This document shows, in pieces, positions 59,004 to 64,000 of a stretch of DNA of 64,000 nt. Location of the stretch: NCBI RefSeq assembly GCF_001953865.1, contig NZ_MQUQ01000020.1, positions 1-64,000 of the forward strand, written 5' to 3'. Each line of letters begins with the position of its first letter. The first letter of the stretch is position 1. The notes below the pieces were generated by a model. The model saw nothing but the letters and a program-made list of their open reading frames with translations, searched no databases and was not told where the DNA came from. Position numbers and translations under genes: made by a program. This DNA is from Amycolatopsis coloradensis (GTDB lineage: Bacteria; Actinomycetota; Actinomycetes; Mycobacteriales; Pseudonocardiaceae).

Positions 59004-59053
59004 CCCCCCGATCCTAGGGCCGATACGCTGCCGTCGAGGGATCACGGCGAGCG

Positions 59054-59557
59054 GTGGTCCAGGGAGGGGTGATCCACATCGAGTACGTCATCGCCTGGTC
59101 CGCCTTCCTCGGTGGCTGGCTTCTCGTCGCCGGGCCCATGTACCAGGGCGCGCTCGAACTCCGCGAGGAAAGTGAACGGTTCGAGGACCTGCGCTCGGTC
59201 CAGACCCGCCGTCCTGCCGGCGGCACCCCCAGGTCGCGCTGGTGGTGGCTGGTGCCGCCGGTGGCCGTCATCAAGGAACGCCGTCGCCGGAAGAAGATCC
59301 AGCGCGAGTTCATGAAGACGCTCACGGCAGGCCAGCGGCGCACCATGACCACCTTCGCCAACAAGGCCAAGGGCTGGTTCATCGTGTGCGCGGGCGCCTT
59401 CTTCATCGCCCTCAAGGAGACGTGGCACTTGAACCACCTGTACCACTGGCCCTTGTGGACTTACCTCGCGCTCGTGCTCGTCCCGCTGGTGCTGAGCTTC
59501 GCCCACACGTCACGGGGCGTCCGGCTGACGGTGCTCATCATGGGTGCCGAGGAGTGA
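59054..59557 (+). CDS. small membrane protein, unknown
   Basis: The 167-residue chain has a first hydrophobic helix (VIAWSAFLGGWLLVAGPMYQ), a basic middle with KERRRRKKIQREFMKTL, and a C-terminal pair of helices (GWFIVCAGAFFIALKE, LWTYLALVLVPLVLSFAHTS). I do not recognise the family. It may start at GTG 59054 or GTG 59069. Its end overlaps the convergent amidase gene by 20 bases. Confidence 0.65.
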   Translation: MVQGGVIHIEYVIAWSAFLGGWLLVAGPMYQGALELREESERFEDLRSVQTRRPAGGTPRSRWWWLVPPVAVIKERRRRKKIQREFMKTLTAGQRRTMTTFANKAKGWFIVCAGAFFIALKETWHLNHLYHWPLWTYLALVLVPLVLSFAHTSRGVRLTVLIMGAEE

Positions 59558-60536
59558 TGGTGTCGCGGGTGATCGCCTCGACGTTCTCCTGCGCCTTCTT
59601 GGCATCGGTGACCCACAGCTTGTAGAAGTCGAACGGGCAGTCCGCCACGCCCTTGTCTCCCTCGTCCGCGTCCCGCACGCCGGTGTACCCGCGGTGCAGC
59701 AGCTTGAAGATGTGGTTCTGCGACTGGTCGTAGGTACGCGCGTCACGGATCGCCGACACCGACAATTGCGCGTACTGGATCCCGTATTCCTCCTCGCCGG
59801 TCTCGCCGAGCGTGCGGCCGTCGAAACCGATGAGCGCGGAATGGCCGAAGTACGAGTACACGCCGTCGAATCCGGCGGCGTTCGCCACGGCCACGTAACA
59901 GTTGTTGGCCCACGCCATCGCCTTGGCCATCAGTACCTGCTGTTCCTTGGCCGGGTACATGTAACCCTGGCAGCGCACGATCAGTTCGGCGCCCTTCATC
60001 GCGCAGTCGCGCCAGATCTCCGGGTAGTTCCCGTCGTCGCAGATGATCAGCGAGATCTTCATTCCCTTGGGGCCGTCGCTGACGTAGGTCTCGTCACCCG
60101 GGTACCAGCCCTCGATCGGGCACCACGGAAGGATCTTGCGGTACTTCTGGACGATCTCGCCCCGGTCGTTGATGAGCACGAGGGTGTTGTACGGAGGCTT
60201 GTTCGGGTGGTCCTCGTGCCGCTCCCCGGTGATGGAGAAGACGCCCCAGGTCTGGGCTTCCCGGCAGGCGGCGGCGAAAATCTCGGTTTCCTCGCCGGGA
60301 ATGGTCGCCGCGGTCTCGTACATCTCGCCCGCGTCGTACATGATGCCCTGCGTCGAGTACTCCGGGAACACCACGAGGTCCATACCCGGCAGCCCGGATT
60401 TCATGCCCACCACCATTTCGGCGATCTTGCGGGCGTTGGCGAGGACCTCGGCCTTGGTGTGCAGCCGCGGCATCTTGTAGTTGACCACCGCGACGCCGAC
60501 CGTGTCCGGGCTGGCGGCAATGTCACCGTGTCGCAT
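59538..60536 (-). CDS. amiE: aliphatic amidase of the nitrilase superfamily (AmiE)
   Basis: The catalytic triad of this 332-residue protein is visible and in the AmiE spacing: E59 (VVFPEYSTQG), K133 (YRKILPWCPIEG) and C165 (LIICDDGNYPE). It hydrolyses short aliphatic amides to acid and ammonia. The ATG overlaps the end of the amiS gene, so the two are co-translated. The length is near the usual 340-346 residues. Confidence 0.93.
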   Translation of the reverse strand: MRHGDIAASPDTVGVAVVNYKMPRLHTKAEVLANARKIAEMVVGMKSGLPGMDLVVFPEYSTQGIMYDAGEMYETAATIPGEETEIFAAACREAQTWGVFSITGERHEDHPNKPPYNTLVLINDRGEIVQKYRKILPWCPIEGWYPGDETYVSDGPKGMKISLIICDDGNYPEIWRDCAMKGAELIVRCQGYMYPAKEQQVLMAKAMAWANNCYVAVANAAGFDGVYSYFGHSALIGFDGRTLGETGEEEYGIQYAQLSVSAIRDARTYDQSQNHIFKLLHRGYTGVRDADEGDKGVADCPFDFYKLWVTDAKKAQENVEAITRDTITPRHP

Positions 60537-61140
60537 GGGGACTCCTTTTCTCCGGGTGGGTTTTCTGGAGGAACAGGGCCGCCGCGACCAGCGCGACGGC
60601 GATCGCGGCCGCCAGCAGTGCCGTCCCGCCGTCGCTGCGGTAGGCGCCGGTCAGGCCGAGGAAGGCGGGCACCGTGCAGGTCGGCTGGCTGAGCAGGAGG
60701 ACGGTCCAGCCGGTGAACCGCGTCAGCCGGTCCATGCCGAGGCCGAGCACCAGGAAGAACAACGTCCACAGCAGTGCCCAGGACAGCCAGATGACGCCGA
60801 ACACCGGATCGCCGTCGCGCCGGAACGCGATTCCCGCGAACACCACGGCGGCGCCCGCCACGAAGAGCGAGAACCAGCCGATGCCTTCGGGTTCCAGGCC
60901 GGCGAGGTTCGCGATCCCGACGTACAAGTAGGTGAAACCGAACAGATAGAGACCGGACGCGGCGAGGATCGCGTCCGGATTCCCGCCGGCCTGGATGATC
61001 AGCACGGTCGGGGTGACGCACTGCAGCGCGCCCACGAACAGGTTCAGCACCGCCGCCGACCGCGGCGGTATCCGGCCGAGCAGCATCAGGCCGTTGATCA
61101 TCAAGGCGGCGCCGACGTAGAGCAGGCCAACGTTGCCCAT
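60523..61140 (-). CDS. amiS: AmiS/UreI-type amide or urea channel
   Basis: This 205-residue protein has six membrane helices. VGLLYVGAALMINGLMLLGR, PDAILAASGLYLFGFTYLYV and FGVIWLSWALLWTLFFLVLG match the AmiS/UreI family, which takes up short amides or urea. GGAGGTG precedes the ATG 61140. It is immediately upstream of the amidase. Confidence 0.92.
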   Translation of the reverse strand: MGNVGLLYVGAALMINGLMLLGRIPPRSAAVLNLFVGALQCVTPTVLIIQAGGNPDAILAASGLYLFGFTYLYVGIANLAGLEPEGIGWFSLFVAGAAVVFAGIAFRRDGDPVFGVIWLSWALLWTLFFLVLGLGMDRLTRFTGWTVLLLSQPTCTVPAFLGLTGAYRSDGGTALLAAAIAVALVAAALFLQKTHPEKRSPHATR

Positions 61141-61171
61141 GCCCACCTCCGCGTAACGTGCATCACGTGGA

Positions 61172-61187
61172 ATATTTCCAGATGAAA
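61172..61187 (-). promoter_or_regulatory. candidate operator of the amidase operon (site 1)
   Basis: On the minus strand this reads TTTCATCTGGAAATAT, 32-47 bases before the amiS ATG. A 16-base near copy (14 matches) lies upstream of the MarR gene at 62339-62354. A TGGAA-TTCCA dyad overlaps it. Confidence 0.5.
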
Positions 61188-61225
61188 CTATGTGGTGTGC
61201 CGGACCGAGTCAAGGGGAGTGGGAT

Positions 61226-62302
61226 TCAGAGCCTGGTGAGGACTTCGAAGTCGTAGCCGTCGGCGATCGCGAGATGGACGTCCTGGTCGGCCTGCTGCCC
61301 GCGGAACTCGATCGTGCCGCGCGGGCCGTGATAGGCGACGCCGTCGATCGCCGCGTTGAGCGCGGGCAGTTCCGGCGTACCCGCGCGGCGGACGAGTTCC
61401 GCCAGCGTGTGCAGTCCCTCGTAACAGGATTCGGCGGCGTTGTTCAAGGCTGGGGCGCCGGGACCGTTGCGGTCGACGTAGCGGCCGAGCAGGTCCATCG
61501 CGTCGGCGGTCACCATGGACCGGAAATACGCGGCGGAGACGTAGAGATTCCCGGTGGCGTCCGCGCCGCTCGCGAGAAGCATGTTCTCTTCCATCAGCGG
61601 GCTGAACCGGGTCAGCCGGTCGCTGAGCCCGCGCGCGGCGAAGGCGCGGTTGAAGCGCACCGCGTCCTGCCCGACCAGCAACATGAGCACACCGTCGCTT
61701 GTGGACTGTTCGATTGAACGGACCACTGTGGACATATCGCCCGTGCCGAGCCCGACGAACGCCTCGCCGGTGATGCGCAGACCGAGATCCTTGGCGTAGT
61801 ACCGGATCGCCCGCGCCGACCGGTGCGGCCAGACGTAGTCGTCACCGACGACGAACCAGCGCCGGGCGCCGAGGTGATCGCGCAGCCAGCGCAAGGCCGG
61901 TTCGATCTGGCAGCGCGGCGTCTCGCCCGTGCAGAAGATGCCCGAGCGGCGCTCGCCGCCTTCGTAAAGCGACGTGTACACGTACGGCACCCTGTCGGCC
62001 ACGACCGGCGCGAGCGCGTGCCGGATCGACGAGATGTGCCAGCCGCTCACCGCGTCGACCCGCCCCGCGTCGACCAGGCGTCGCAAGTCTTCGGCCACCC
62101 GCGCGGAGGAGCCGCCGCCGTCGACCACTTCGGCCTCGACCTGCCTGCCGAGGATGCCGCCGGATTCGTTGAGTTCATGGACGGCCAGGTCGGTGATCGC
62201 CTCGCAGGACGGGCCGAACAGCCCGGCGGGCCCCTGCAAGGGGACGACCATGGCGACGCGCCAGGTGTCGTCGCGGGGCCGCGTGGCGAGGCGAAGGGGC
62301 AT
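61226..62302 (-). CDS. AmiC-like amide-binding sensor protein
   Basis: In this 358-residue protein the periplasmic-binding type 1 fold of the AmiC/urea-ABC binding family is clear: VAMVVPLQGPAGLFGPSCEA, GGILGRQVEAEVVDGGGS and AEEVVDGG-type loops, then WFVVGDDYVWPHRSARAIRY and FSPLMEENMLLASGADATGN. No signal peptide precedes it, which fits cytoplasmic sensors such as AmiC and not a transport binding protein. It lies upstream of amiS-amiE on the same strand, separated by an 85-base promoter-sized gap. Confidence 0.85.
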   Translation of the reverse strand: MPLRLATRPRDDTWRVAMVVPLQGPAGLFGPSCEAITDLAVHELNESGGILGRQVEAEVVDGGGSSARVAEDLRRLVDAGRVDAVSGWHISSIRHALAPVVADRVPYVYTSLYEGGERRSGIFCTGETPRCQIEPALRWLRDHLGARRWFVVGDDYVWPHRSARAIRYYAKDLGLRITGEAFVGLGTGDMSTVVRSIEQSTSDGVLMLLVGQDAVRFNRAFAARGLSDRLTRFSPLMEENMLLASGADATGNLYVSAAYFRSMVTADAMDLLGRYVDRNGPGAPALNNAAESCYEGLHTLAELVRRAGTPELPALNAAIDGVAYHGPRGTIEFRGQQADQDVHLAIADGYDFEVLTRL

Positions 62303-62338
62303 GGCGCTCCATGCGGTGGCCCGGTAAGGTCAAAGTGC

Positions 62339-62354
62339 TTTCACCTGGAAGTAT
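62339..62354 (+). promoter_or_regulatory. candidate operator of the amidase region (site 2)
   Basis: TTTCACCTGGAAGTAT lies in the 86-base spacer between the divergent AmiC-like and MarR genes and matches site 1 in 14 of 16 positions. A MarR protein encoded beside it is the natural candidate ligand. Confidence 0.5.
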
Positions 62355-62388
62355 CACGAGGGTGTCCGGTTTTGGCAAGGGACGGGAT

Positions 62389-62799
62389 ATGGGGACACGC
62401 GGCGTCACGACCGCCGGACCGTCGCTCATCGGCTCGCTCACCCGTGCCGCGAGGGCCGTCGCCGCCGACGTGGAGCAGGTGCTCGCCAAAGAGGGACTCA
62501 CCCTGGACCAGTGGCTGGTGCTGGACGCGCTGAGCGGCAAAGGCGGTCTCGCCATGGCCGGACTCGCCGACCGGACGCTGGCCACCGCCCCGACGCTGAC
62601 CAGGGTCGTCGACAAACTGGTGACCACCGCGCAGGCCTACCGCGAGGTCGACGCCGCCGACCGGCGCCGGGTGCTCGTCCACCTCAGCGCCCGCGGCCGC
62701 ACGACGCACCGTCGCGTGGCCGCGAAGGTGTCCGAGGTGGAAGCCCGGCTCGACGTGACGGAGGAAGTGCTCACGGCGTTGCGGGGTCTCGGCGGCTGA
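62389..62799 (+). CDS. MarR-family regulator of the amidase region
   Basis: The winged helix of this 136-residue protein is visible (LTLDQWLVLDALSGKGGLAM, DRTLATAPTLTRVVDKLVTT, RVLVHLSARGRTTHRRV). AAGGGACGGG lies upstream of the ATG. It is divergent from the AmiC-like gene; the shared operator motif suggests that it controls both promoters. Confidence 0.85.
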   Translation: MGTRGVTTAGPSLIGSLTRAARAVAADVEQVLAKEGLTLDQWLVLDALSGKGGLAMAGLADRTLATAPTLTRVVDKLVTTAQAYREVDAADRRRVLVHLSARGRTTHRRVAAKVSEVEARLDVTEEVLTALRGLGG

Positions 62800-62801
62800 G
62801 G

Positions 62802-63473
62802 TCAGGCGTGCGGCGGACCCTGCGGCGGGTACGGCGCGCCGTACGGCATCGGCCGTGCCGCCGGCTTCGCCTTCGCCAGCGTGACGATGCCGAGGATTCC
62901 GGCCACGACGAGCGCGACGAACACGAACACCGCGGCTACCACGTACACCACGCGGAAGCCGAGGGCGTCCGAGACCAGCCCGCCGAGCAACGGTGCGGTC
63001 GCCAAGGCGACGACACCGAGGCCTGCCGTCACCCCCGCCGCCGCGCCGCGACCGGTGCGGAGCCGCCGGATCAGCGCGACGGTCACGCCGATGGCCGCCC
63101 CCGCGCCGAGTCCGTTGAGCGCCCGCCCGACCAGGAACAGGACGCTGTCGGGAGTGAAGGCGACCAGCACCACACCGAGGAGCATCAAACAGAGCGCGGG
63201 CACGGTCAGCGCCGTCGGGAAGCGCGCGCCGAGCACCAGACCGGCCGGGAAAGCGATCGCGGCCGCTATGAGGTACGCGACGAGGCCACTCAGCAGCATG
63301 GCCTGGTTGGACATGCCCAGCTCGATTTGCAGGGTCGCTCGCCCATCGAAACGGTAGACCACGGTGAGCAGGAACAGACCGATGAGCGCGGCGAACCCGG
63401 GCCCGATGAGCAGCCACCAGGGCGGCCCGGCGTCCGGTCGCGGATCGTGCTGTGTCGGCGTCGGCACGTACAT
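62802..63473 (-). CDS. half-size MFS-like membrane protein
   Basis: This 223-residue protein has six or seven membrane helices (WWLLIGPGFAALIGLFLLTV, VGRALNGLGAGAAIGVTVAL, FRVVYVVAAVFVFVALVVAG), equal to about half of an MFS carrier, and then a Pro-rich cytoplasmic tail. RALNGLGAGAAIG recalls MFS motif C-like glycine helices. It may be an ancestral-type half transporter, a dimer, or a degraded carrier. Its end almost meets the MarR gene. Confidence 0.7.
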   Translation of the reverse strand: MYVPTPTQHDPRPDAGPPWWLLIGPGFAALIGLFLLTVVYRFDGRATLQIELGMSNQAMLLSGLVAYLIAAAIAFPAGLVLGARFPTALTVPALCLMLLGVVLVAFTPDSVLFLVGRALNGLGAGAAIGVTVALIRRLRTGRGAAAGVTAGLGVVALATAPLLGGLVSDALGFRVVYVVAAVFVFVALVVAGILGIVTLAKAKPAARPMPYGAPYPPQGPPHA

Positions 63474-63613
63474 GCGCACAACCTATAGCGACCGGCGACG
63501 CGGATGAACCACTTCTCGGGGGAAGCCCGTCGGTGCAACAGTGACTGACTACCGGGAGTCTTCGACATCTTTTTCCGTCAGGAGTGCGCTGTCTCTCCAG
63601 CGACCCCGCAGTC

Positions 63614-63645
63614 GCCGCCAGGGCATCGCGCGATGCCCCGGCGGC
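63614..63645. terminator. long palindrome
   Basis: The 18-base core GGGCATCGCGCGATGCCC is a perfect palindrome, flanked by GCCGCC and GGCGGC after one mismatch. It has no loop and could form a strong hairpin. It lies in the spacer between the MFS-like gene and the tRNA fragment, which otherwise contains nothing clear. Confidence 0.5.
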
Positions 63646-63720
63646 GTCCCCGCTCGGACCAAGTCCCGGATCCAAAGTGATCCATTCTTGGCCCCCCGGA
63701 CGCTTCCGTGTCCGAGGTGG

Positions 63721-63745
63721 CTGGTCACAAAGTGCTTGTGACCAG
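63721..63745 (-). terminator. tRNA terminator hairpin
   Basis: CTGGTCACAA and TTGTGACCAG form a perfect 10-base stem with a 5-base loop, immediately downstream (minus strand) of the tRNA 3' end. Confidence 0.65.
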
Positions 63746-63753
63746 CCGCGACG

Positions 63754-63794
63754 TGCCCCCGGCAGGACTTGAACCTGCGACCTAGAGATTAGAG
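63754..63794 (-). tRNA. 3' fragment of a tRNA gene (attachment-site-like)
   Basis: On the minus strand the sequence ends GCAGG-TTCAAGT-CCTGC-CGGGGGCA: a full T arm and the 3' acceptor strand. Before it lies TCTAATCTCTAGGTC, an anticodon-arm 3' half and variable loop, suggesting tRNA-Arg(TCT). The D arm and the matching 5' acceptor strand GCCCCCG are not found in the next 60 bases, so only the 3' part is present. Truncated tRNA 3' ends are the hallmark of integrase attachment sites. Confidence 0.7.
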
Positions 63795-63927
63795 CGCGAT
63801 GTTTGTCCTCGTCTATTGTGGATGGTCGTTACCTGCCCCTACCTGCCCTATTCGCAAAAGTGAACGTCTGTTATTAGTTGTCGCTTGTGGTTGCTGCTGA
63901 GTGATAGAGGTGGGTAAGCGGTGGGAG

Positions 63928-64000
63928 CTACGCCAACTTGATGTTCTTGAGGTCCACTTCGTAGACCTGGTGATCGGCTGCGTCTTCAACTTCGACCAGG
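63928..64000 (-). CDS. C-terminal end of an unknown protein, cut by the window edge
   Basis: The last 23 codons read VEVEDAADHQVYEVDLKNIK before a TAG at 63928-63930. No family is recognisable. Codon use and the preceding spacer (63795-63927, no gene seen) are clearly less GC-rich than the rest of the window. It probably belongs to the element that starts at the tRNA fragment. Confidence 0.5.
   Translation of the reverse strand, partial: LVEVEDAADHQVYEVDLKNIKLA

Noticed and set aside
63754..63840. Complete tRNA gene
   Set aside because: Only the T arm, 3' acceptor strand and part of the anticodon arm are present; no D arm or matching 5' acceptor strand was found.

Overview
The window is high-GC actinobacterial DNA. 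GC-rich third codon positions, frequent GTG/TTG starts, a mycothiol-type DinB/maleylpyruvate isomerase protein, SARP regulators, a DivIVA-type coiled-coil protein and split NHEJ genes point to Pseudonocardiales, most likely Amycolatopsis-like. The genus is inferred from style; it was not searched.

Bases 1-8400 are housekeeping and metal handling: a degenerate intergenic repeat block, cobF, a copper operon (CopZ, a small His-rich membrane peptide, CopA, convergent CsoR), a YCII protein, a DivIVA-like protein, a mycothiol-type isomerase, and a CopC-CopD fusion with a small membrane partner.

Bases 8400-48600 look like one large biosynthetic island. Its core is an enediyne warhead cassette: DUF1702/UnbL (E3), UnbV (E4), UnbU (E5), the iterative enediyne PKS with KS-AT-ACP-KR-DH-PPTase order (PKSE), and the hotdog thioesterase E10. 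Between UnbU and the PKSE lie a P450, a DUF5987-like protein, a GMC oxidoreductase and a CMD protein. Downstream are a flavin reductase, a 55-residue peptide, acyl-CoA carboxylase beta and epsilon subunits, small unknown genes, and an FAD oxidoreductase/CMD operon. Directly upstream of the cassette are a fused ThiF-YcaO azoline cyclodehydratase and a SagB-type azoline dehydrogenase, which are RiPP (TOMM) enzymes. A 63-residue peptide with a Cys/Thr-rich C-terminus at 37.4 kb is a plausible substrate. The island is flanked by duplicated control modules: two HxlR+SARP pairs, two AraC-like proteins, two DUF1702 proteins, three near-identical NarL-type response regulators, and a 783-residue kinase made of two fused histidine kinases, the first with a degenerate ATP-lid region. 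The co-location of enediyne and azole-RiPP chemistry is the most unusual thing seen; that both act on one product is inference.

Bases 48600-63500 return to general functions: a broken prolyl iminopeptidase, a DUF4097 protein, an NHEJ ligase/polymerase pair, a MarR protein, a PLP decarboxylase, an amino-acid permease, a ROK regulator, an HxlR/MFS pair, an SRPBCC protein, and an aliphatic amidase system (amidase, AmiS channel, AmiC-like sensor, MarR) with a shared promoter motif.

At 63.75 kb lies only the 3' part of a tRNA gene with its terminator hairpin, followed by lower-GC sequence and the end of an unknown gene. This looks like the attachment boundary of an integrated element.

Perfect long hairpins built from dispersed intergenic repeats occur at 23.9, 33.1 and 45.6 kb. 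No CRISPR array, rRNA or complete tRNA was seen.
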